Shown: positions 36,862-47,001 of the stretch, piece by piece | Position numbering within the stretch: the first letter of the stretch is position 1 | Layout of the letters: every line of letters starts with the position of its first letter | NCBI RefSeq assembly: GCF_027744825.2 | Contig: NC_071335.1 | Coordinates: 13,219,501-13,283,500 of the forward strand | Source of the DNA: Synchiropus splendidus | Taxonomy: Eukaryota > Chordata > Actinopteri > Syngnathiformes > Callionymidae | Length of the DNA: 64,000 bases | Direction: 5' to 3' | Notes under the pieces: generated by a model | Told to the model about the DNA's origin: nothing | The model's input: only the letters and a program-made list of their open reading frames with translations | Databases searched by the model: none | Position numbers and translations under genes: made by a program

Positions 36862-39800
36862 GTAAGACAATCCAATCACTTTCAAATGAACTGTTAAAAT
36901 AAAATAAAATTAAAATAAACTATACTCAGTATCCTCTGGGTACAAGCTTGTAATGAATGCGTGCGCATATAATGAACACAGAGCGCCATCTGATGGTCAT
37001 TTGAATCATCATCAATGATCATTATAGTAAAAAGAAAATCTAAATAAAAAACAAAGCACTCAAACCACGTAACTCAGTAAAGGTTGCCTTCACTGAAGTT
37101 TGCTGATTATTTCTGACTCACCATAATATTTTAATAGTATCAGGAGGGAAAGGTCATCACTCCATCCCCTTCAAATTTCACTTCAACATTCTGATAATAT
37201 TGAAATCACATTTCATGTCATCACAACATGCAGGTCAGACACAATGTCAGCAGTTAAACCAGAGAATAAATGCTGTGACAGCCCCTGTCAGACAGCGATA
37301 TGTGAGATCACAGGGGAAATGCGTTGATGGAGGAAGTTGCATTGAAAAAAAAAAGAGTCACGCTCTGACATGTGCTTTGTGTTGCACTGGAGGCAGGGGT
37401 TACTGCCAGTCATTTTATTAAGTCCACAATCATTAGTGGGTGATTTGTTTCCTTTAGTGGTCCCTGTAAAAAAAGCAGCAACCTGCCACTGTTGTCTTCT
37501 TTTTTCAATATGACAAATAATGCCATAGTAAGCATGAGTTATTTCTAATATGCTGTAAAATTCATAATATAATGCACAGGGAAAAGATGGAAACTTAGTG
37601 AACTCAAAAGACATTTTCAATTTAACAACATTACTGTAAAGTTAACATCTATTTTTTACACATTACAATTTAATACACCAGTGTTTCAGTGGCATCATTT
37701 AGTCTGTGTTAAAAAAAAACTTCTCATGATGACTGACGTAATTCCCCTTGCGTTTCAGTGTTGATGTGCTCAGCAGGCCAGTCAATGAACCGCTGGAGCC
37801 TCGAGGAGCTGGTGAAGAGGGACCCAGACAACTTCCTCATCCTCTTACAGCAGATTATCAGAAAAACCAAAGAGGTGAAAAAACAAACCCCTGTATATTG
37901 TTCAAGATTGTATTTTTTCATGCTGTGTGTGTTCAGGTTCAGGAGCTCTCCCAGTATGAACTGGTGGCTCCACTCGCAATCATGTTCTACTCCACGCTAC
38001 TTCAGGTACGGCTCATGTCAGATATGGATCATTGAAAATGATTGCTCTCTTTCTCTGCGATGAAATAATGCATATGTTTCCACCAAACAATGGTAATTCA
38101 GGTTTTTGTGAGGTGATTTTCAAAACATACAACTCCACAAAATAGGACTGAAAATGATAAGTAAGCAGTGCGCCAAATAAAATCATTTAAAAGGGTGACC
38201 TAGAAAGGTTAAAAATGGCAAGTTATTCTTCTCCATAGCACCCAGCATACTGTAGCACCATTGATTTGACTGCAATGTTTATTTCAAAAATGAAAATAAA
38301 ATAATAAAAGGAATATCAGGCAAAACCTTGTAAATGTAAGACATTGAAATACGTATTCAAAAAGGTGTGATTTATGACTTAAAAATAAATAAGCTCCCAA
38401 CCTTTTTAATATAATAGATACATTTTTGTACTCGTCTTTAGAAGGTCAACATGAAACCCCTCAATACCTGTGAACATCCAGGCAGTGAGCACTGTGACTG
38501 GGCTCCAAGTGAACAACAAACTGGATTCCACTGATATTGTTGACTCCTTGAACAAGGAAAGCCAGGAAAAGGTCTAGCTGCAGACATGAGCCGGACCCGT
38601 CTGAGTACATAGGGCAGTCACAGATACATGAGGTCTCTCAAGTGGCATTTTTCACTGAGGACAACAGCTGCCAGGAACTAACTGAATAACTACCGGTTCT
38701 GGTTCTGTTGTGGATTTTACCTCTACAAGGCACAAGAGGATGTTCTCACCCCTGCATTTGGCTCAAGGAGCAGCTCCTTCAGTGACACACTGATACATCT
38801 CCCACCATTGATTTACCTCTAACCAATGTGTTGTCCACAGACACCTTACTGCCCGCCAGACAGGGAGCTGCTTGAAGAAGCCATCGAGGTGTTCCGCTGC
38901 TTCCTCACCTGGCCTGAACCTTACTGCAGTGTGTGTCGAAACCTTCTTTCCACACTCCAGCTGGAGATCAAGGCCCCAGGTGAGCACTAGTTTATCGCTT
39001 GCTGCTGGTCAGACAACAATTGTGGAGGAGTCAGTGAAAGGTTTGTGAATTGAAAGCTGTGGTTAAAATCCCTGCTTTGATCATCACAGGAATTTCCTTC
39101 CAGAGATTGGTTAGAGAGGAGCAGAGTCTGAACACAGCCACTGAAAACTCCAGAACCATGTAAGTACCATAAAGATCATGAACTTTATTTTCAGTTCTCT
39201 TTTGTTTTAGACAACTTAAAAGCAAGTTCGTGTTGCTCTTTCTTTTCTATAACATAACGGTGTTTTCCTCAGGACTGTTCTGCTGATGAACCCGGCTGAA
39301 GTTCCTCCTGACTTTCTCTCAGTGGCTGAGCAGCTCTGCAGCATTCAGCACTCACAGAAGGAAACCTACATCACTCTGATCAAGCATGCGTTCCAGTCCA
39401 CTCTAGGCACCAAGTACCCACTTCACAGCATCCAGAGAGCCCTGGAGGTACCATGAATTTTAGAAATAAACAAGCCATCTCTTAATATAGGGATTCCATC
39501 TGACTCATAGGACGTTATCTCCCCTCCTGTGAGCCATGAATGGCAACAGACTCAATGGTGATATGCAACAGGTTTAGAGGTTCTGATAGCTTTAGCAAGT
39601 CTCCAATCTGGTTTTAAAATACCAACATTCGCACACACACATGCATATATATATGGAAATGGATAATTAAATTTTGTGACGATAGCATGATAAAACAAGA
39701 AGAAAATAGCAAAAAAAACAAAACACAATTATGCCATGCTGTTATATAGATGTTATATAGATAATTTCATTATGTATCGTCTCATTTTATATAAAGAGTC

Positions 39801-42800
39801 TCCATATAGATCTTAAAAGCACTTTTTAACAAGGACTTCTTTCCTTACTTTATATTGTTAATTTTCAGGGGCATGTCATTTATTTAAATTACATTTTTTG
39901 TCGTAATATTTCATATTTACTAAAATGGAAACCTAAAAAATAACTTTTCAAATAGCAATGGATGATACTTTTTTTTTAATGGGAGGTCTATGCTGCTGTA
40001 GGAAAATGATAAAAATAAAAATAAAAATGCACTTTGATATACAGCACATGAAAGTATATGACTTCAACAGTTCCTGTCAAAAATATATACCTTTACCTTT
40101 TTTTTACTAATACAAAAAGCTTAGCGCTTGAATCAGTCAAAACACATAACATTTCTTCTTGATCAGTTTTATCGTGTCACACTGACCCATGAGGGCTCCC
40201 TAAATACAGGTGGACACCCTCATGTGGCTCCTGGGTCATACTTCACGATTCATTGCAATGTCTTTGACATGACACTGAACCTAAAAATTAGATCAAAACT
40301 ATAACAAGAAAGCCTGGTAAGCATCAGCAGATTAGACCATGCTAGTGGCTACCTGTACTGACCTACCTGTTTAGTGACTTGGTGAAGCTATATTGCCATG
40401 TTTATGACAAGTTCCAAATGTTTTTTAGGGAATGGGACTGACAGAACTTGGAGAAGCCTTCTCTACATTGAATAATCTTTTGGAGACGGCTGCTGCCATG
40501 GGTGCTCCTGAGAAAGGCCGCAGCCATATCATTGCTGGACTTGAGGCACTGAGGGAGGCGCTGAACATCCCAGGCTCCAATGGAAGGAAGTCTGATGGTA
40601 TTAACTCAGATTAATCATATTCATAACCATGTTCAAATGTACTCATGGCTCTGTTTTTTTTTTTTTTTTACCCACAGGAATGCTACAAACACTTCCAGTC
40701 CCCACTGCCAAATGTCACATGTTCCACTGGGAGAACGATAACTTTGGTATGTTATGTTGTCCCCAATATGTGAACACTAACCCAAAGAGTTTGGGTTCAT
40801 GATATTGATGATTCCTATTGCAGATGTGTTGAACAACCTCTTGGATCATGATGTTGAGGAAATTATAAAACGTGAACAGACCGAAGAGGAGCTGAGCTAC
40901 GATGATGACGATGACATCGACAATCACACAGGGAGTGAAAATGAAGACGCAGACAAGAAAGAGGAGGAGCTTGATCTCGATTTGCCCTCGCTGACTTTCA
41001 TTCCTGACGGCAACGATGCCAACTATCGGGTCTCAACCTTCTCCACTATTTCCTCCTTTTCGACGGCCTCCAAAGACTCCATGTTCTCAACGTTGTCTGC
41101 AGCCTCCGAGTGTTACACCCCGTCGCTCATCTCCGTCACATCTGGAATCGACAGTGACTACTTCGAGGACCCAGACGACAATATAGGCCTTCCTGTTTTA
41201 GGTGAAAAGGTCTCACCCAAGACTCTCAAGACATCGGTTCGCCTCAGCCAGCACTTGCATCGCCTCTTTGTGAGGCCCAAAAGCCCTCGTCTGCTGTATC
41301 GTGCCAAAAGTTTAGGTACTGCGGAAGCTAAAGACTTTTCTGTGGTGCAAAAGAAGCGCTCCAACTCTTTACCCCAACAGGTCCAGTTCAATACTACAAA
41401 GTCTTTAATGAACCCACCGCTTCAGACTCTCCAGCACGTGTGCTTTAGAAGACGGCCTATTCTGAGTAGTGACGGAGAGAATAAGGACACTACGCTGAGG
41501 GTGGTGGTGTTTGGTGCTGATCATGTGGCAGGGAAGGTGGCGCGGGCTTACAACAGTCTCCGACAACGGGAAAGCGAATGTCCACGTCTTAGCACAGCCT
41601 TCAGGCTTCAGTTCTATTTTGTTCCTGTCAAGAAAAAGACAGCGGCAACTCCAGTGACGAATCATGTGACCCACATCACGGCTCAGAAGGGAACTCCAAG
41701 GTCGAATGTGAGGCGACTATAAGTAACATCATGTTTCAAACGCTAAAGTGGTTGAGTGCTTAACTCTTTGTGCATTTATGCGGCAGGACTTTAATGTCCC
41801 TGGCTCAGTGGACAGCACTAATGACATTGCCAATCTCCTTGGCATGTTGGATCCCTGGTACGAAAGAAACACTCTCAGCTTGCTTAACTTGCCTTCCAAT
41901 GTTGTCTGCCAGGTACGACCACTCTGCTTTTTGTTGTCCACAAGAATGGACCACACGTTAATGCCACCTGCATTTTCTTGAACAGCAAACATCCAAGACT
42001 GAGTCAGAGTCCTACAACAGTTCTTATGAGCAACGCCTGCCCATCCTGGCTGACCTGATCCTGTACTACTGTCGCTATGCCGCCCGCCCTGCACTGATCC
42101 AGCTCTACAAAGCGGAGGTGAGTTTGCTCTCCAGACTACACGGAACCTTTGTAAGTGCAGGAGTTCCTGGTCCACTGATCACACTGATGCACAAGACACG
42201 TGGCAGCTAGGATGATAACAACAACAACAAACATGGAGGAATCCCTGAACAAAAGCATACAAAAGCATCTGTTTGCTTTGGTTCAGGGATGTTTTTCGCT
42301 ACACAATGGCCAGGGTTTCCACTACTCCGAATGTACTTGAAAGTCTTATACAATTGAAATTCTTATACAAATATTTTCAAGACATTAAAAGAGCTTTAGT
42401 TTAAATAAGGAGATATAAAAACTTGAATATAGTCACCATCATGCTTTATTGTGCTATTGTCAAACTGATGAAAAATAAACAATATTTTGTTGTTTAAATG
42501 TATGTATGGCTCCATCATTTGATTCAGTCATATACCAAATTCATTCAAATTGAAAAATGTGGCTTCTTCTGGCAAATATTCTGATACCATTAGACTGCGA
42601 TTAATTGAGATTAATTAATCACACATTCTCTAATTAAATAGATTAATATTTTTAATCTAATCCCACCCCTAAAAATACATTTGAAAATGTCAAATAGTAT
42701 TTTCAATGTCTAATCTATTAAGGTAAGATAGATTTTATAGTCAATTCTGCCATATACATAGCATATAGAGGATCGAAATGTCATTACTTAACGGCGACAT

Positions 42801-42925
42801 TGAACTATAAAATACAACATAAATAACAAACACAACAGATACAACATGAACAGCAAAAAGAAACATAAATAACAACCAAAACATAAGGAGCAATGAAAGT
42901 GCAAACAACTAAAGTGCAACTGGAA

Positions 42926-42958
<33 letters not shown>

Positions 42959-45706
42959 AGTGTGCACGTGTGAGCAAATGAACTCACAAGTCCCTGAGAT
43001 TCTAACGTCTCACTGTCCATACATAACCTGTTTCTGTGACGGTCCAAGCCACGCTGTTGTTCAAGTTAAAATAGCCTGAATAGGCAAATGTTGATAAAGA
43101 GATGCCACATAGCAAATTAGAGGTTGGTCCATGTCATTGACCAGTCAACTCAATGACAATAATGCTTTGTAATGCAGCTGGGATATGAGACCGGTGCTGT
43201 ATGCCTGAGAAATTAGTCCGTAACTGACGAGAATAATGTCATGACCTTTGATGTGACTGATGTTCGCAGAAATCCATGGCTTGGATTCAAGCTTGGGTTC
43301 ATCAAAACATTGGTTGATTTATCTGTTACAGTTGACGTTAGCATCCGGAGAGAGGAAGCTGGAGGTGTTTGTTCACTCCCTGGAGCTGGGTCACAGTGCA
43401 GGAACACGAGCGATCAAGGCGATGGGTGAGTGACATAGAAAGTTGATCACTCTTTTCATCTGCAGTATGACATGTTCTCTGCCTTGTTATGCCATATGTA
43501 ACTGTGCTATTGTCACCGTGTAGGTGCTGGCAGTAAGCGGTTTGGCATCGATGGTGACAGAGAAGCACTGCCTCTGACCCTGGATGTTGTGTACAACAAG
43601 GTAGGCTGGTGTACAGAACTTTTATTCTCCTCATTGAGAATAAATGACTGGTAAGATTAGTATATTTCTGCAGGTATTTGTGATAATAATTACACAACCA
43701 TTGAGGCTCCAGTGTGTGATCTCATGTCTGTGTGGTTGTAATACCAGGCGTCAGGATAAACCGCTCACAGTTAGTTAACCACTTGCTTGGTTGCAAGGCG
43801 GTTTGTTGCCTTCAGATGTACTTGAGAGTCAGCAATATGAAGGGGCTGTTCACAGTATTTGGATCCACATCATGTATATTTTGTGACATTTATCCCTATA
43901 TTTCATCATCCTTTGCACATTTTAGTTGTGTTATTTTATTTTATGACATCACTCTGTTTTACATTATAATGCTTTTTTCATAACGTTATTTCGTGGTGTG
44001 ACAATATTTTGTGATATTTATATCTTTTCTTGATATTGTCAGGTTACTTCTTGATACTCATTGAAGTAACTCAGACGAGGCTTTTCTTCTTTTCTTCTTA
44101 TTAAACTCAATGAGAACTTCTTCACTCAAGCACAGTCACACTCAAAAAATGCCCCACACTGCCTTCTGCAGGAAAAACCTGGCACTAACTAATAATGCAA
44201 GATTAGTTATTTCATGGTACTTATGTCATTTTTCTTGATGTTATTTTGAGAAACTTACCACATTATTTTGTCAAGCTAATGTTATCGCGTCATATTGTGT
44301 TATTACGTCACTTTCATTGCACTATTTTTCAATACTTACCACGTTATTTCGTGACATTAGCTCATGATATTATCTTCAGGGCAGGGCCATGTACAGCAGT
44401 GTCGAGGCGATGACGATAAGGTGGACACTTGTGCGCTGCTTGTTAGGTGAAAATCAGGGTTTATTTATTAGGGTTTATTACACTTCAAGTGAGAACTTCT
44501 GCGCTCATCTGTAAGCAACATGTAGTTTCCTGTTCATGCAACACGTGGAGATTTACCAAGCGTGCAGACGACCGAAATAGACATCAGCTTCAACCACTTT
44601 ATAACACGTTTATGCTCCCGAAGGTGTTACTTCTAGCTCATTTCTTGTCAAGAGGAAACATGAGAAATATCACAAAATAACGTGATAATGTCACAAACCT
44701 AATTCTGATCCAACAGTCAATATCAAGCCAACTTAAGGCTAGTAATAGTTTTGCCCAGCTGGAATCAGAAAAACAGACCCATGAATTGCATCTCATCAGC
44801 CAGTGAGGTTTTTCAGTTCCTGCCGCTCCATTTACTTTGTCATTCAAATCACAATCTACTCGTTCTTATGACTCTGTCCACTTGTTCCTTTTTTTTGGCT
44901 GACATGTCCACTTCATGCCAATTGTTTTGGTTTAAAGTGTAAGCAGCAGAGACTCTATTGGTTCCCTGTCTTCATGTATATAAATATCCTCATTTGATAG
45001 ATGCTCTTGTGTGTTTTTAGGTCACGATTAGTGGAAGAAGCCAGTGGAAAAGGGAAACGAAAGTGTGTACTTCAGTAAACTTGACCAAAGCCTGTAAGAA
45101 CCCTGAGGAACTAGGTATACTGCACAAACACAATCTTGCTTTTAAATAAAGGAAAAATGACATTAATCGACTGCGTTTCACTGGATCAGACTCAAAGATG
45201 GAGTGTTTGCTGCTCACCATGACGGAGGTCCTGAAAAGACAGAACAGTAAAGCCAAAAAGGGCATTAACCAGGTGAGGATCCCAAACGTTTGTCTCACAC
45301 TCTTTCAGTTTCCGACATACATCTACTTTGACTCACCTTATAGCAGCTGAGCCTCACTGAGGTCAAAGTCGACAAGGTGCAGGTCAGCGGTGTGGAAAAC
45401 ACAACCTTTGCTGTGTGTCTGGACCAAGATGAGAAAAAAATAATGCAAAGTGTTGTCAGGTATGATTTATGCTACTTACATTTCTCTAACAAAAAGGTTG
45501 CAAAGAAGTAGAATTCTTGAATTTCAATGATGTTTGTCTGTTTTCCATGATACAGGTGTGAAGTCTCAGTGTGTTTCAAACCTGACAACTCTTCAGACTG
45601 GCGCCTTCGAAGAAGACATCAGACGGCTCAAATCAAACCGCTCAACCCCACGTTCTGCTCCCTTCTCTGCTTGCCCATAGTCACCTTCAGTGGGCCTCTT
45701 CCTTGA
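36762..45706 (+). CDS. pik3r5: PI3-kinase gamma regulatory subunit 5 (p101), 17 coding exons
   Basis: Adaptor of class IB PI3-kinase: it binds catalytic p110-gamma and makes it responsive to G-protein beta-gamma at the plasma membrane. Exons: 36762-36861, 37759-37874, 37937-38005, 38841-38979, 39090-39159, 39273-39447, 40429-40597, 40678-40746, 40824-41707, 41787-41912, 41986-42117, 43332-43425, 43524-43600, 45021-45114, 45190-45272, 45347-45459, 45556-45706. All junctions keep frame and give 886 residues (human p101 about 880). Identity rests on [10 protein letters not shown] near the N-terminus, [10 protein letters not shown] near 626-635, [17 protein letters not shown] near 717-733 and the C-terminal [13 protein letters not shown]. 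An acidic, Ser-rich linker (about 313-430) is less conserved. The neighbour ntn1 matches mammalian order. Confidence 0.97.
36862..37758 (+). other. pik3r5 intron 1
   Basis: 897 bases, AT-rich with an AAAAT stretch near 36897-36918. No exon-like segment seen. Confidence 0.85.
37759..37874 (+). CDS. pik3r5: pik3r5 coding exon 2
   Basis: Residues 34-72, containing [20 protein letters not shown] (human [20 protein letters not shown]). Acceptor GCGTTTCAG, donor GTGAAA into a 62-nt intron. Confidence 0.93.
37937..38005 (+). CDS. pik3r5: pik3r5 coding exon 3
   Basis: 69 bases, phase 0 to 0, residues 73-95, [17 protein letters not shown]. Same length and phases as pik3r6 coding exon 4. Confidence 0.94.
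38006..38840 (+). other. pik3r5 intron 3
   Basis: 835 bases, AT-rich. Nothing beyond ordinary intron sequence is seen. Confidence 0.85.
38841..38979 (+). CDS. pik3r5: pik3r5 coding exon 4
   Basis: Residues 96-141, containing [17 protein letters not shown] (human RFLTWPVPYCSICQELL). Acceptor TTGTCCACAG, donor GTGAGC. Confidence 0.94.
39090..39159 (+). CDS. pik3r5: pik3r5 coding exon 5
   Basis: 70 bases, phase 1 to 2, [16 protein letters not shown] (human GISYQRLVRAEQGL). Identical in length and phase to pik3r6 coding exon 6. Confidence 0.93.
39273..39447 (+). CDS. pik3r5: pik3r5 coding exon 6
   Basis: Residues 165-223, [20 protein letters not shown] then a helical stretch ending in IQRALE. 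Acceptor TTTCCTCAG, donor GTACCA. Confidence 0.93.
39448..40428 (+). other. pik3r5 intron 6
   Basis: 981 bases, strongly AT-rich with short CA/TA and AAAAT runs (39633-39655, 40010-40028). No exon-like segment seen. Confidence 0.85.
40429..40597 (+). CDS. pik3r5: pik3r5 coding exon 7
   Basis: Residues 224-279 plus one base, [20 protein letters not shown]; a helical, Ala/Leu-rich segment. Acceptor TTTTTTAG; donor GTATTA. Frame and phase fit both neighbours, though conservation with human is modest here. Confidence 0.88.
40678..40746 (+). CDS. pik3r5: pik3r5 coding exon 8
   Basis: 69 bases, phase 1 to 1, residues 280-302, [17 protein letters not shown] (human PIPVARCYTYSWSQDSF). Donor GTATGT. 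Confidence 0.92.
40824..41707 (+). CDS. pik3r5: pik3r5 coding exon 9 (large central exon)
   Basis: 884 bases, residues 303-597. It carries the acidic stretch about 313-355, a Ser/Thr-rich tract ending in [13 protein letters not shown] (human SGMDSGYVEDSEE), basic segment 440-480 and [20 protein letters not shown] (527-545, human [20 protein letters not shown]). The donor is placed at AAT|GTGAGG because it gives phase 0 and joins correctly to DFNVPG; the frame stays open to a stop ending at 41722. Confidence 0.93.
41787..41912 (+). CDS. pik3r5: pik3r5 coding exon 10
   Basis: Residues 598-639, [19 protein letters not shown] (human [19 protein letters not shown]), ending in LPSNVVCQ. Acceptor GCGGCAG, donor GTACGA. 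Confidence 0.95.
41986..42117 (+). CDS. pik3r5: pik3r5 coding exon 11
   Basis: Residues 640-683, [20 protein letters not shown] (human [20 protein letters not shown]). Acceptor TCTTGAACAG, donor GTGAGT. Confidence 0.95.
42118..43331 (+). other. pik3r5 intron 11
   Basis: 1.2-kb intron with a TG microsatellite (42927-42955) and a TTAAT/GATTAAT-rich degenerate tract at 42590-42665 that resembles remnants of a common fish repeat. No exon-like segment seen. Confidence 0.8.
42927..42955. repeat. (TG)n microsatellite
   Basis: About fourteen perfect TG dinucleotides inside pik3r5 intron 11. Confidence 0.93.
43332..43425 (+). CDS. pik3r5: pik3r5 coding exon 12
   Basis: Residues 684-714 plus one base, [19 protein letters not shown] (human [19 protein letters not shown]). 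Acceptor ATCTGTTACAG, donor GTGAGT. Confidence 0.95.
43524..43600 (+). CDS. pik3r5: pik3r5 coding exon 13
   Basis: Residues 715-740, [20 protein letters not shown] (human [20 protein letters not shown]). Acceptor CGTGTAG, donor GTAGGC. Confidence 0.95.
43601..45020 (+). other. pik3r5 intron 13 with repeated ACGTTATTTCGTG-like motifs
   Basis: The largest intron of the gene (1.4 kb). Motifs close to ACGTTATTTCGTG occur at about 43983 and 44341, a related ACATTATTTTGTC at about 44260, and an inverted copy (CACAAAATAACGTGATAATG) at about 44672-44691. This looks like a degenerate inverted-repeat element, unclassified. Confidence 0.45.
45021..45114 (+). CDS. pik3r5: pik3r5 coding exon 14
   Basis: Residues 741-771 plus one base, [19 protein letters not shown] (human [19 protein letters not shown]). 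Acceptor GTTTTTAG, donor GTATAC. Confidence 0.95.
45190..45272 (+). CDS. pik3r5: pik3r5 coding exon 15
   Basis: Residues 772-799, [19 protein letters not shown] (human NLTEVVKRQNSKSKKGFNQ). Acceptor TGGATCAG, donor GTGAGG. Confidence 0.95.
45347..45459 (+). CDS. pik3r5: pik3r5 coding exon 16
   Basis: Residues 800-836 plus two bases, [20 protein letters not shown] then [11 protein letters not shown]. The acceptor is a tandem TAGCAG; use of the upstream AG would add one Gln. Donor GTATGA. Confidence 0.93.
45556..45706 (+). CDS. pik3r5: pik3r5 coding exon 17 and stop
   Basis: Residues 837-886 and TGA (45704-45706). It begins [10 protein letters not shown] and ends [17 protein letters not shown], close to the human C-terminus [17 protein letters not shown]. 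Confidence 0.96.
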
Positions 45707-45734
45707 GTTCCACGGAACACGGTGCTGGAGCAAA

Positions 45735-45740
45735 AATAAA
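45735..45740 (+). terminator. pik3r5 poly(A) signal (proximal)
   Basis: AATAAA only 29 bases after the pik3r5 stop, followed by a T/G-rich stretch. A second AATAAA at 46109-46114 could give a longer 3' UTR. Confidence 0.6.
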
Positions 45741-46840
45741 TAATAATATTAAATCACATTATTGTGTTATAGGACCGTGTCTTTATCTCAGAGAATACAC
45801 TGTAAAAGCATCTATATATTTTTCTTATTCGTTTTTTATATGATGTTGTTATTGTATAGCATGTTGGGTTTTGTTATGTTTGTTTTTTGTTTTAAACTGA
45901 GTGATGCCATGGTTTGTGTTGTGCGATTATTAAACTGACCAGCAGGGGACAGTGTTGACAAATCATTTGCCTTGTCGCGTAACACGGTTGTAGAACACAA
46001 TTCCGAAATTGAAATACACTGTTTTGCACTTTTCCCCCCCCACACAATTGCTTTTTTTAACTGAAGTTGTATGTAAGACTAAAAGAGATCATTGTCGTTT
46101 GGTACAAAAATAAAACTGATGGACGTTTGTACTACGTCTGACTGCACGTTTTGTCTCTCTCGCTCTCAAATTGTGTGAAGTGCAACAATATAAAAAAAAT
46201 TAAAAGTAGAAGTAAGTGAAGAGAAAACGATGGATCGCTCTGGGTTGTCTTATCTGAAAAACGTACATAAGTTCAACTGGCATGTTACCATCACCGGAAT
46301 CCACTGCTGAATTCAAATATTTTAAATTTTAACAAAGCAAAAGTTTAACAATTTTGTAACAACCACAGAAATTCTATGTTGAATGTTATTACAAATCTAC
46401 TCCAGTTTTCAGTGTTTACGACTTTTTTTTTCACAGCACAGTTTTTCAAACTGACCTGATCCCGTAAACTCAAAGGATGTTTTTACAGCATTTGATCCCT
46501 GAAGCGGGAAGTGCCACTTTCTACGGTAAGAGACACACCTAATTATATTTTAGGTCAAGAGGGACTCCACCTCGAGAGAAAATACTTTCACAGACACAAA
46601 TGATGCCAGCAAAGCACTGTGTGTTAAAACCTTTCCCAAAGAGCAATCTGTCAACCAGCTGTTGTTGTAAATAATAATTTAAAAAAAACAGACGTATTTA
46701 TTATACAGTGACACTGGAAACCCTCGATTGATAGGAAACTCCAGAGTTGCCACACGCTGAACTCAACCCTTTTTGTTGTGAGGCTGCAACATAATTACGT
46801 ACGTTGATAAACGGGAATATCAAGATATCATCGTCCCTGA
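45741..46840. other. intergenic interval pik3r5 - pik3r6
   Basis: AT-rich DNA with a short C run (46033-46040) and a distal AATAAA at 46109. No gene seen. The promoter-like segment at 46855 onward marks its right end. Confidence 0.6.
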
Positions 46841-46854
46841 CTTATTAGAAATTC

Positions 46855-47001
46855 AGAGCAACTCTGATTGGCTATGACGCGTATTTACTTCCTGAGTGGG
46901 CGTGGCCAAGCCACAAGTGAACTGAGTGCGACCTGGCGCGGTTCAATTGTCCAAAAATAATTCGAAGTGAGAGCTGCGGAGCCTTTCAAGCTACACTGAA
47001 T
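46855..47001 (+). promoter_or_regulatory. pik3r6: probable pik3r6 promoter and non-coding first exon
   Basis: A compact cluster: ATTGG (inverted CCAAT) at 46867-46871, an ETS-type ACTTCCTG core near 46888, GGGCGTGGCC (Sp/KLF-type) near 46898, then GC-richer DNA ending in CACTGAAT|GTAAGT, a strong donor at 47002. The next supported acceptor on this strand is that of pik3r6 at 54364, so this is read as its leader exon with a 7.4-kb intron. ETS sites fit expression in blood cells, known for this gene in mammals. Inference from sequence signals only. Confidence 0.5.

Noticed and set aside
36762..45706. Calling the first adaptor gene pik3r6 and the second pik3r5
   Set aside because: The first gene's N-terminus [10 protein letters not shown] and C-terminus [12 protein letters not shown] match p101, and the second's [10 protein letters not shown] and LPINTFSGI match p84; the order also fits human synteny with NTN1 next to PIK3R5.
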